64,000 nt of DNA from JBCCGI01 sp039029355 (GTDB lineage: Bacteria; Planctomycetota; UBA1135; GCA-002686595). The notes beneath the pieces were generated by a model, which was not told where the DNA came from, did no database searches, and saw nothing but the letters and a program-made list of their open reading frames with translations. The stretch is from contig JBCCGI010000014.1 of the NCBI GenBank assembly GCA_039029355.1, forward strand, positions 62,001-126,000. Direction: 5' to 3'. Made by a program: the position numbers and the translations under genes. Below are positions 18,246 to 25,781 of the stretch, in pieces; positions within the stretch are counted from its first letter, which is position 1; every line of letters starts with the position of its first letter.

Positions 18246-19513
18246 TGGCGGGCCTGTTCGACGACGAAGAGCGCAAGGGCGAGGATCCGCTCGCCGAGGC
18301 GCCCACGACCGCGCCGCTCGCCGAACGGCTGCGCCCGCGCTCGCTGGCCGAGTTCGTAGGCCAGGGCCACCTCGTCGGCGAGGGCCGCATCCTCGAGCGC
18401 GTGCTCGCCGGCGAGCAGCGCCAGAGCCTGATCCTGTGGGGCCCGCCCGGCGTCGGCAAGACGACGCTGGCGCGCCTGATCGCCGCCGCCGGCGGCCTGC
18501 GCTTCGTGCCGTTCTCGGCCGTGCTGTCGGGCATCAAGGAGATCAAGGCGGTGATGGCCGACGCCGCGCGGCTGCGCGGTCGCGAGGGCCAGCCGACGCT
18601 GCTGTTCGTCGACGAGATCCACCGCTTCAACAAGGCGCAGCAGGACGCCTTCCTGCCGCACGTCGAGCGCGGCGACATCCTGCTGATCGGCGCGACGACC
18701 GAGAATCCCTCCTTCGAGGTCGTCGGGCCGCTTCTTTCGCGCGCTCGAACGATCGTGCTGAAGCCGCTCTCTCCCCCGGACCTGGTCGCGATCCTGCGCC
18801 GCGCGCTCGACCATCCCGAGCGCGGGCTCGGCGGGCGAATCGCGGCTTCGGATGAGGTCTTGGAGCAGATCGCGCAGGCCGCCGACGGCGACGCCCGCCG
18901 CTCGCTGACGCTGCTTGAGACGGCGGCGACGCTGCTCGGCGACGAGGGCGAGCTCACGCCCCAGGTGCTGGCCGAGGCGCTCCAGCGCAAGGTCCTGCGC
19001 TACGACAAGTCGGGCGAGGAGCACTACAACCTGATCTCCGCGCTCCACAAGAGCGTGCGCAACAGCGACGCCGACGCGGCGGTCTACTGGCTGACGCGCA
19101 TGCTCGAGGCCGGCGAGGACCGCCGCTACCTCGCCCGCCGCATCATCCGCATCGCCATCGAGGACGTCGGCCTGGCCGACCCCGCCGCGCTGCGGGTGAC
19201 GCTCGATGCGGCCGATGCCTTTGACCGCCTCGGGTCCCCCGAGGGCGACCTCGCGCTGGTCCAGGCCGCCGCCTACCTCGCGCGCGCCCCCAAATCGAAC
19301 GCGGTCTACGTCGCCTACAACCGTGCCCGCGAGGACGTCGAGACGACCCAGGCCGAGCCCGTCCCGCTGCACCTGCGCAACGCGCCGACGGCGCTGATGA
19401 AGGGGCTGGGCTACGGGAAGGGCTACCGCTATGCCCACGACGACCCGGATGCGGCGGAGGAGATGACGTGCCTGCCGCCGGGGCTTGAGGGGCGGCGGTA
19501 CCTCGAGGACTAG
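18245..19513 (+). CDS. rarA: Replication-associated recombination protein A (AAA+ ATPase)
   Basis: A 422-residue clamp-loader-like AAA+ ATPase acting at stalled forks. PLAERLRPRSLAEFVGQGHL is typical of the N-terminus. Walker A is GPPGVGKTT near residue 66 and Walker B is LFVDEIHRFNKAQQDAFLP. GATTENPSFEV is the sensor 1 region. The C-terminal tetramerisation part has EDRRYLARRIIRIAIEDVGLADP and the typical PVPLHLRNAPTALMKGLGYG end. Length is normal. It is translationally coupled to the SpoU gene upstream and followed by a terminator-like hairpin. Confidence 0.95.
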   Translation: MAGLFDDEERKGEDPLAEAPTTAPLAERLRPRSLAEFVGQGHLVGEGRILERVLAGEQRQSLILWGPPGVGKTTLARLIAAAGGLRFVPFSAVLSGIKEIKAVMADAARLRGREGQPTLLFVDEIHRFNKAQQDAFLPHVERGDILLIGATTENPSFEVVGPLLSRARTIVLKPLSPPDLVAILRRALDHPERGLGGRIAASDEVLEQIAQAADGDARRSLTLLETAATLLGDEGELTPQVLAEALQRKVLRYDKSGEEHYNLISALHKSVRNSDADAAVYWLTRMLEAGEDRRYLARRIIRIAIEDVGLADPAALRVTLDAADAFDRLGSPEGDLALVQAAAYLARAPKSNAVYVAYNRAREDVETTQAEPVPLHLRNAPTALMKGLGYGKGYRYAHDDPDAAEEMTCLPPGLEGRRYLED

Positions 19514-19585
19514 CGGGCCCGCACGGCCCGCCGTCGGGCCGCCGACCCCGCCTGCGCCGGCCCCGGGGGCGCCCAGGGCGACCTT

Positions 19586-19628
19586 GGGCCCGCTCGATCC
19601 CCGCCGTTCAGACGGGTCCCGGTTTTTT
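19586..19628 (+). terminator. Candidate intrinsic terminator after rarA
   Basis: GGGCCCG (19586-19592) pairs with CGGGTCCC (19613-19620) with one mismatch, and GG plus six T (19623-19628) follow. This is the best stem-plus-T-run structure in the window. It lies 73 bp after the rarA stop, in a gap of about 250 bp. Confidence 0.55.
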
Positions 19629-19696
19629 GCTCGAGAACCCATCCACAGCCCCCCAGGCCCCGCGTCTAACCCCCCGCAGCGGCAAGGAGTGCCCTT

Positions 19697-19726
19697 TTGG
19701 GCGTTCCGCGGGGCCGCGGGTAGCCT
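19697..19726 (+). promoter_or_regulatory. Candidate promoter for the sigma/HEAT operon
   Basis: TTGGGC (19697-19702) and TAGCCT (19721-19726) are separated by 18 bp and resemble -35 and -10 boxes. A start point near 19733 would lie inside the frame that begins at ATG 19730, which favours a translation start further down (19757 or 19766). Confidence 0.35.
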
Positions 19727-19765
19727 GGTATGCGAACCCTGGTAAGACATCGCTGGATGGCTGGA

Positions 19766-20344
19766 ATGGTCGATGAGAAGGCTCTTCTGGAGCGAGCCCG
19801 TACGGGGGATCGCGAGGCCTTCGACCAGCTGGTGCGCGCGCACTTTCCCCGCGTGTACGCCGTCGCCTTCCGGCTCGTGGGCAACCACGAGGATGCCGAG
19901 GACCTCGCCCAGGATGCCTTCGTCAAGGCCCACCGAGCGCTGAGCTGGTACCGGGGGGAGGGCGCCTTCGCGACCTGGATCTATCGGATCGTCGTCCACC
20001 TCGCCCGCGATCGCTTTCGCCGGGTCGAGCGGCGACCGGTCGAGGCGGCGTTGGTGGCGCCGGTCGAGTCGCGTGCCGGCGGGGGGCCGGCCGAGGAGCT
20101 CGATCGGCGCGAGCTGCAGCGGGTGCTGCTCGACTCCCTGCGGCGCCTGCCCGAGCGGCTGCGGACGCCGCTGGTGCTGCGGACGATGGAGGGGCTGGAC
20201 TACCGCGACGTCGCCGAGGCGACCGGCGTGACGCCCGACACCGCGCGCACGCAGGTCATGAAGGCGCGGCGTGCCTTGGCGCGCGTCATGCGGCCGTTCC
20301 TTGGGGGCTTGGGCGGATCCGAGCGGACCGGAGGCGAACAATGA
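19766..20344 (+). CDS. ECF RNA polymerase sigma factor
   Basis: A 192-residue ECF sigma factor. Region 2 runs from LLERARTGDREAFDQLV through HEDAEDLAQDAFVKAHRAL and FATWIYRIVVHLARDRFRR. Region 4 has LRTPLVLRTMEGLDYRDVAEATGVTPDTARTQ in two adjacent helices. I use ATG 19766, which gives a normal ECF N-terminus (MVDEKALLERA); ATG 19730 would add 12 residues and overlaps a likely promoter. The stop overlaps the next gene's ATG as ATGA. The next gene encodes a zinc-finger anti-sigma-like membrane protein, so the pair should form a signalling unit. Confidence 0.9.
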   Translation: MVDEKALLERARTGDREAFDQLVRAHFPRVYAVAFRLVGNHEDAEDLAQDAFVKAHRALSWYRGEGAFATWIYRIVVHLARDRFRRVERRPVEAALVAPVESRAGGGPAEELDRRELQRVLLDSLRRLPERLRTPLVLRTMEGLDYRDVAEATGVTPDTARTQVMKARRALARVMRPFLGGLGGSERTGGEQ

Positions 20345-22191
20345 GGGGCTGCGCGCGCGCTCGACGCTGGATGCTGCAGGCCGTGGACGGCGAGCTTCGG
20401 CTCCAGGATCGCTTCCGCCTCGACGCCCATGTCGAGAAGTGCCCGGCGTGCCGTGCGGCGCTCGCCGAGGCCGAGCGGATCGAGGAGGCCTTGCTCGAGC
20501 TGCCCGAGCCGCCGCTGGAACACGTCGACGTCGAGGCCGCGGTCCGCGCCGTGCGCGCTCGGATCGATGCGCCCGAGGCGACGCCCGAGACGTCGGTTCC
20601 CACGCCTCCCAAGCGCCGCGTCGGCGGCTGGGCGGCGGCTGCGGCGCTGATGGCCGCGGCGGGAGCCGGTTGGCTGCTGGGCGGGCGTGGCGGGTCGCGC
20701 CTCGACGCGCCTGCGGTGGACGGACCGGCGCTCGCTCAGGTCGAGGAAGAGCCGGAGCCGGAACGCGCGCCCGAGGTCGAGCCCGAGGTCGAGACGGAAG
20801 CCGAGGACGACACCCTCGTCGCCGAACGCCTCGAAGAGGTCCGCGCGCGCGTCGCCGCCGAGCTGGTCGAATCCTGGCAGGGGATCGAGCTGCTCGCCGC
20901 GCGCGATCAGGTTGCGCTGGCCGCGGACGGCTTCGATGCGCGGATGCAGGAGCTCTCGCGCGGCTGGCCGCTGCTGCGGATCGTGCAGGGGCTCACGGTC
21001 AGCCCCGACCGGCGCGAGGCCGGCGCGGCGGTGCGCTATCTCGGCGTGCGCGGCGACGGCATCGCCGCCGGCGCGCTGCGCGATGCGCTCGATCGTCCCG
21101 AGCTCGCGGCGGCGGCCGTCGCCGCGCTCGGCGACCTGGGCGCCGCGGGGCTCGGCACGCTCACGTCCGCCCTCGAGCGCCCCGAGCTCGGCGTGGCGGT
21201 GGTGCAGCAGCTGGTCGCCGTCGGCGGTGACGAGGCGGCGCACGCGCTCGAAGGCGAGCTGGCGCGCGTCGCGCGGTCGCTGCGCTCCTACCCCGACGAG
21301 GAGACCGAGGGGCGCGTCGAGCTGCTGCTCGGCGGGCTGACGACGCTCGAGCCTCCCGCCGTCGCCTCGCTGCTGCGGCTGGCGGAGCGCGAGATCCTGC
21401 CTCGCAGCCGCGTGCTCGGGTTGCTGCAGAACACCTACGGCGCGGGCGAGGAGCTCTCCCGGCTCGTGGTCTCCGGCCGCGCGGGGGCCGACGAGGAGCT
21501 GCTCCTCGACGCCCTGGCGCGGGTCCGTCCTCCCGCGGCGCTGCCGTGGATCGAAGCGCGGGCGACCGAGCGCGGCACGCGGGAACAGGCCCTGGCCTGC
21601 CTCGCCGCCTTCCGTGAGCCCGAAGCGCTGGAGATCCTGGTGCGGCTGCGCGCCAGCGGCCGGGCGCGGCCCGAGCTGGTGCTGGAGGCGACGTCGGAGC
21701 TGCTCGCCGAGGCGCCCGCCGCCGGCGTCGAGCTGGCGCGGCGGTGGAACGACGCCGGCGATCGGCTGGCCTGCTCCGAGCTGGCGGGAGTCCTGCTCGA
21801 GCTCGCCGCACCGCAGGCGGTGCCGGCGCTGAGCGCGCTCGTGCTCTCGCCCGCGCTCGACGACGACGAGCGGCAGTGGGCCGCGGTGGCGGTCGGCGAG
21901 CTGGGTGCACGCGCCGACGCCGGCGCGATGGCCGAGGCCGTCCGCAGCCTCGGCGCGGGCGAGGAGCGCATCGCTGCCGCCTGCCTGCTGGCCGCGTGCG
22001 CGCTCGGCGGTGCCGACCTGGCGGCCGATGCGCTCGATGCGCTCGGCCCGCTCTCGGGCCGCGCCGAGACGCGACTCGTAGCGCTCTTCGACGAAGCGGA
22101 GCGCGAAGGAACGCGCGCGGCGACGCTGTATCGCGTCGCCCGCGAGCTGGAACCCTACTTCGACCTTAGGCAAGCGACAGGAAATCTATGA
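20341..22191 (+). CDS. Zinc-finger anti-sigma protein with HEAT-like repeats
   Basis: A 616-residue protein. A zinc-type anti-sigma N-terminus has HVEKCPAC, with His30, Cys34 and Cys37. One membrane helix lies at ~94-115 (GGWAAAAALMAAAGAGWLL). An acidic Glu/Pro stretch follows. The large remainder (~160-616) is alanine/leucine-rich helical pairs such as AVAALGDLGAAGLGTLTSAL, read as HEAT-like repeats. The order sigma, anti-sigma, exported protein, all joined by ATGA overlaps, suggests the repeats are an extracytoplasmic sensing or protein-binding part. A zinc-finger anti-sigma normally holds the sigma factor inactive at the membrane; what it senses is unknown. Confidence 0.85.
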   Translation: MRGCARARRWMLQAVDGELRLQDRFRLDAHVEKCPACRAALAEAERIEEALLELPEPPLEHVDVEAAVRAVRARIDAPEATPETSVPTPPKRRVGGWAAAAALMAAAGAGWLLGGRGGSRLDAPAVDGPALAQVEEEPEPERAPEVEPEVETEAEDDTLVAERLEEVRARVAAELVESWQGIELLAARDQVALAADGFDARMQELSRGWPLLRIVQGLTVSPDRREAGAAVRYLGVRGDGIAAGALRDALDRPELAAAAVAALGDLGAAGLGTLTSALERPELGVAVVQQLVAVGGDEAAHALEGELARVARSLRSYPDEETEGRVELLLGGLTTLEPPAVASLLRLAEREILPRSRVLGLLQNTYGAGEELSRLVVSGRAGADEELLLDALARVRPPAALPWIEARATERGTREQALACLAAFREPEALEILVRLRASGRARPELVLEATSELLAEAPAAGVELARRWNDAGDRLACSELAGVLLELAAPQAVPALSALVLSPALDDDERQWAAVAVGELGARADAGAMAEAVRSLGAGEERIAAACLLAACALGGADLAADALDALGPLSGRAETRLVALFDEAEREGTRAATLYRVARELEPYFDLRQATGNL

Positions 22192-23936
22192 TTGCCACCC
22201 TCATTGCGCTGAGCGCGTTCGGCTGGGCGAACGACGTGGAAGCCGAGGCCGCCCCGAGCGCGCCGAGCGTGCTCGCGCGCTACGACCTCTCCCGGACGAT
22301 CCCCTCCTTCGACGGCGGGGGCTTCGAGGAGACGATGCTGCTCACCGCGGGCAGCGACATCGAGATACAGCGGTCGAACATCGAAGAGCTGTATCAGGTG
22401 GAGGGCTCCGACGTGATCGTCGACCTCATCACCCGGCTCTACGCGGAGGAGTTCGAATACGAGGGGCGCGAGATCCTGATGCAGAACGAGGACGAGATGC
22501 TCGTCTTCGCGCCCACCGAGCTGCAGGAGCGCATCCGCGAGTCCGTGGTGCGATTGGAGCGCGCGCTCTCGACGCCGGTCGAGCTCCAGATCGACGTGCT
22601 CTCGCTTCCCGGCGACGGCCCCGCGCCCTTCGGCGGCCAGGGCCTGGTCGATGAGTCGCAGCTCGCCGGCCTGCCGGGCGGAAGCCCGGGGCAGAACAAG
22701 GCCAGCTACTCGGTGCGGATGTTCGCAGGTCGCACCAGCGTGCTCAACCTGATGCGCGCCGTGCCGATGGTGGTCGACTACGACGTCGAGATCGCCCAGG
22801 GCGCGTCGATCCACGACCCGATCATCGGCGCGGCCGAGGTTGGCACGCGTCTCTTCCTGCGCGGTGCGCCGACCAAGGGCGGCATCGCCCTGTCGGTCTA
22901 CTACACCCACGGGCAGGGTCTCCAGGATCAGCCGGTGTCGGTCGAGGCGCCGCTGCGCTCGTACGTCTCGAAGGAGGGCGGCGGCGGCGAGTTCGTCGAT
23001 TCGCCGGGCATCACCGAGCGCATGGACGTCGCCTTCCGCAGCGCCGCCTTCAACACGTTCCTCCCCGCCGGCAAGGCGATCGTGATGTCGTCGAGCCTCG
23101 ACATGAACGGCGCGAAGAGCCGTGAGGTGGTCGTGATCCGGCGGACGGGCGGCGAGCTGACGCGCTATCACCGCTTCGCGCCGGCCGGCACGAAGCGCGA
23201 GCTGGTGATCGTGAACGCCGAGGCGCTCAGCGTGCCCGAGATCGAGATGGACGGCCGGCTGCTCGCGCACGAGGGCTTCGCGCAGGGGATGCTGCCGATG
23301 CTCCGCGCTCAACTCCGCGCGCAGCCGTCCGAGTTCCTCATGGACTGGGCGTCGAACCGCTTCTCGACCTGGCGCACGATGGGCCCGTGGCTGCTCTGCA
23401 TCTTCGACCCGCAGTGGGACGACGACGCGGTGACGCAACTGGAGGCGCTGCTCGACGGGTGGAAGGAAGGCGTGCGCGTGGTGGACGTCTCGTTGGCGGT
23501 TCGCTCGAACGGCCACGGCGGCACGGAGCCGGCCAGCTTCCACATGCCGGCGCGCGCCGGCTCGGAGTGCGGCGGCGTGCTCGGGGTGTCGTCCACGGCG
23601 CTGGCCGACTACGACGTCGAGGTCGCGCAGTTCAGCGCGACGGCCGACGCGCAACACGCGCCGGTCTTCAGCGGGCTGGCGTTCCGCGCCCGTCCGTCGC
23701 TGAGCGGCGGCGGCAACCTCGGCGTCGATCTCGACGCGGCGGCCCACCTGCGGCGCGGCGGCATCCGCACCTTCCAGACCGGGGGCCCGGCCATCACCCG
23801 CATCGAGGAGTGGACCTTCGACCGGATGCGCGTCAGCGACCGCGTCGCGGCCGACGGCGGCGGGCGCTTCGTCCTGGGCGACAAGGGTGCGGGCACTCCG
23901 GGAGCCGGCCTCGCGCTGCACCTCGGCCTGCGGTAG
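22188..23936 (+). CDS. Exported protein of unknown function, secretin-N-like segment
   Basis: A 582-residue protein with a signal peptide (MIATLIALSAFGWANDVEA). I do not recognise the family. Residues ~95-135 (LVFAPTELQERIRESVVRLERAL, followed by VELQIDVLSLP) look like the small alpha/beta N-domains of secretins and STN domains, but no secretin pore domain follows. The rest is rich in beta strands with Gly/Asp loops. The ATG overlaps the anti-sigma stop as ATGA, so it belongs to the sigma operon and could be the regulated target or an envelope partner of the HEAT part. A hairpin follows the stop. Confidence 0.7.
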   Translation: MIATLIALSAFGWANDVEAEAAPSAPSVLARYDLSRTIPSFDGGGFEETMLLTAGSDIEIQRSNIEELYQVEGSDVIVDLITRLYAEEFEYEGREILMQNEDEMLVFAPTELQERIRESVVRLERALSTPVELQIDVLSLPGDGPAPFGGQGLVDESQLAGLPGGSPGQNKASYSVRMFAGRTSVLNLMRAVPMVVDYDVEIAQGASIHDPIIGAAEVGTRLFLRGAPTKGGIALSVYYTHGQGLQDQPVSVEAPLRSYVSKEGGGGEFVDSPGITERMDVAFRSAAFNTFLPAGKAIVMSSSLDMNGAKSREVVVIRRTGGELTRYHRFAPAGTKRELVIVNAEALSVPEIEMDGRLLAHEGFAQGMLPMLRAQLRAQPSEFLMDWASNRFSTWRTMGPWLLCIFDPQWDDDAVTQLEALLDGWKEGVRVVDVSLAVRSNGHGGTEPASFHMPARAGSECGGVLGVSSTALADYDVEVAQFSATADAQHAPVFSGLAFRARPSLSGGGNLGVDLDAAAHLRRGGIRTFQTGGPAITRIEEWTFDRMRVSDRVAADGGGRFVLGDKGAGTPGAGLALHLGLR

Positions 23937-23958
23937 GGCAGGCAAGCGACTCCGCGCG

Positions 23959-23995
23959 GACGGCGCGCGCAGCGGGCACCGCCGCGCGCGCCGTC
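23959..23995. terminator. 12-bp perfect hairpin between convergent genes
   Basis: GACGGCGCGCGC (23959-23970) and GCGCGCGCCGTC (23984-23995) are exact reverse complements around 13 nt. The structure fills most of the 66-bp gap between the exported-protein gene and the convergent malic enzyme gene. On the plus strand GTTTC follows shortly. It is probably a bidirectional terminator. Confidence 0.5.
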
Positions 23996-24002
23996 GCACG
24001 TT

Positions 24003-25196
24003 TCAGGGAGCCGAGTAGCAGACGTCGCCGGACTCGGCGGCTTCCTTCACCGCGTGCGCCACGGCGACCGCGACCGAGCGATCGAAGGCGGCCGGCAGGA
24101 TGCGCCCGGGCGTCGGCTCGCCGACGGACTCGACGATCGCGTCCACGGCCGCGAACTTCATGCGGTCGGTGAAGCAACGCGCGCGTGCTTCGAGCGCGCC
24201 CCGGAAGAGGCCGGGGAAGGCGAGCACGTTGTTTACCTGGTTCGGGAAGTCGCTGCGTCCGGTGCCCACGATCGCGGCGCCGCCTGCGCGCGCCTCGTCG
24301 GGGAGGATCTCGGGCACCGGGTTCGCCATCGCCAGCACGATCGGGTTGGGCGCCATCGTCTCGATGTCGGCGGCCTTGAGGAGGTCCCCGCGCGAGACGC
24401 CGATGAAAACGTCGGCGCCGCGCAAGGCCTGCCGCAGGTCGCCGGTCTCGCCCTCGGAGTTGGTGAGGGCGGCGAGCTCTTCCTTGGTCGCGTCGTTGTT
24501 GGCGCGCCCCGGCGCGACGATGCCCTTCGAGTCGCAGATCCGCAGCCGGCCGACCGGAACGCAGCGCTCGTTCGAGTCGACGCAGGTGAGGAGCCGCGCG
24601 ATGGCCCGGCCCGCCGCGCCCGCGCCGTTGATGACGACCGACATCGACGCGAGTGGACGCCCCAGCACGCGCGACGCGTTGATCACCGCCGCGAGCAGCA
24701 CGATCGCCGTGCCGTGCTGGTCGTCGTGCAGCACCGGCACCCCGACATCCTGGAGGCGCTCCTCGATCTCGAAGCAGCGCGGGGCGGAGATGTCCTCGAG
24801 GTTGATGCCTCCGTACGTCGGCGCGATGGCGCGGACGATGGCGACGATCTCGTCCGGTTCGCGGGCATCCAGCACCACCGGCACCGCGTCGACGCCGGCG
24901 AACTCGCGGAAGAGGGCTGCCTTGCCCTCCATGACCGGCAGCGACGCCGCCGGGCCGATGTCTCCCAGCCCCAGGACCGCCGAGCCGTCCGAGACCACGG
25001 CCACCACGCGCCCCTTCCAGGTGAGGTCCCAGGCGGCTCCGGGGTGCTCGGCGATCTCCTCGCAGGGCCGGGCGACCCCCGGCGTGTAGGCCAGGGAGAG
25101 GTCCTCGGTCGACTCCAGCCGCATCCGAGAGCGGACTTCGATCTTCCCGCGGGTCTCCCGGTGGCGCGCTAGCGAGCGCTCGAACAGGTCCGGCAT
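24003..25196 (-). CDS. NAD(P)-dependent malic enzyme
   Basis: A 397-residue malic enzyme of the short bacterial type, without the phosphotransacetylase-like C-terminal domain of MaeB. It oxidatively decarboxylates malate to pyruvate. It has SLAYTPGVARPCEEI with the catalytic Tyr, SDGSAVLGLGDIGP, EDISAPRCFEIEERL, HDDQHGTAIV and the dinucleotide-binding INGAGAAGRAIARLL. GGAGG six bases before ATG 25196 decides the start; an upstream in-frame codon at 25286 would add 30 unconserved residues. NAD versus NADP preference cannot be told. The upstream region carries two palindromes. Confidence 0.95.
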   Translation of the reverse strand: MPDLFERSLARHRETRGKIEVRSRMRLESTEDLSLAYTPGVARPCEEIAEHPGAAWDLTWKGRVVAVVSDGSAVLGLGDIGPAASLPVMEGKAALFREFAGVDAVPVVLDAREPDEIVAIVRAIAPTYGGINLEDISAPRCFEIEERLQDVGVPVLHDDQHGTAIVLLAAVINASRVLGRPLASMSVVINGAGAAGRAIARLLTCVDSNERCVPVGRLRICDSKGIVAPGRANNDATKEELAALTNSEGETGDLRQALRGADVFIGVSRGDLLKAADIETMAPNPIVLAMANPVPEILPDEARAGGAAIVGTGRSDFPNQVNNVLAFPGLFRGALEARARCFTDRMKFAAVDAIVESVGEPTPGRILPAAFDRSVAVAVAHAVKEAAESGDVCYSAP

Positions 25197-25282
25197 GTTC
25201 TTCCTCCGTGTGCTGGGACCGCGCCGGGGGCACGGTAGACTCCGCGCCCGGGCCGAAGCCCGAAGCAGCGGAAATGATCCTT

Positions 25283-25320
25283 CCAAGCGCCGTACTCGGG
25301 GCGCTTGGGCCCTCTAGGGC
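25283..25320. promoter_or_regulatory. Two adjacent palindromes in a divergent gap
   Basis: CCAAGCGCC (25283-25291) and GGCGCTTGG (25300-25308) are exact reverse complements around 8 nt. GCCCTCTAGGGC (25309-25320) follows at once and is itself palindromic except for its centre. They lie between the divergent malic enzyme gene and a small membrane-protein gene. They could be regulator-binding sites or a hairpin. No T run follows. Confidence 0.4.
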
Positions 25321-25352
25321 GCCTGCATAACGATCCCGTTGGATCCGATTTC

Positions 25353-25610
25353 ATGGAGCAGCAGACTACGAGACCCGCAGAGGAAGTGACCGGCAAGGCC
25401 GTCGCTTCGCTGGTGTTCAGCCTGCTGGGGATCGCCTTTTGGTGCCCCTGCATCGGGTCGGTGGTCGGGGTCGTCCTGGGCGCTGGAGAGAAGAGCGGCG
25501 TCGGCCGCGCCGGGCTCATCCTCGGTTGGATCGGCCTCGGGCTCTGCGTGCTGGTCGGCCTGGTCGTGGCGCTACAGCTCCTGCTCGTCGGCCTGATCGA
25601 GTCGATGTGA
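25353..25610 (+). CDS. Small DUF4190-like membrane protein
   Basis: An 85-residue protein with a short polar N-terminus (MEQQTTRPAEEVTGKA) and two hydrophobic segments, ASLVFSLLGIAFWCPCIGSVV and AGLILGWIGLGLCVLVGLVV, joined by a glycine-rich turn. This layout and the GKAVASLVFSLLG start fit DUF4190-type proteins, whose role is unknown. I chose ATG 25353 because the preceding in-frame codons overlap palindromic non-coding sequence. The CPC in the first helix is notable. Confidence 0.65.
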   Translation: MEQQTTRPAEEVTGKAVASLVFSLLGIAFWCPCIGSVVGVVLGAGEKSGVGRAGLILGWIGLGLCVLVGLVVALQLLLVGLIESM

Positions 25611-25624
25611 TCGCGGCCGCGAAG

Positions 25625-25649
25625 CGGCGGAAAGGCCGGAATTCCGCCG
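25625..25649 (+). terminator. Hairpin after the DUF4190-like gene
   Basis: CGGCGGAA (25625-25632) pairs with TTCCGCCG (25642-25649), and three T follow. It starts 15 bp after the stop codon. It is a weak terminator candidate because the T run is short. Confidence 0.35.
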
Positions 25650-25781
25650 TTTCTAGGCGAATTGCGCTTGTTCGGCCGGTTGCGCCTGCATAGAAAACCT
25701 GCGGTTGCCAAGTGATCCGGCGCGTGCCGGACGCCCAGGACCAACCGTGACGCAAGTGTCGGGATCCACCCGTTTCCGCGG

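Noticed and set aside
19730..19765. Upstream ATG as the start of the second sigma factor
   Set aside because: It lies 4 bp after a -10-like TAGCCT, so it would precede the likely transcript start, and the added 12 residues are not like ECF N-termini.
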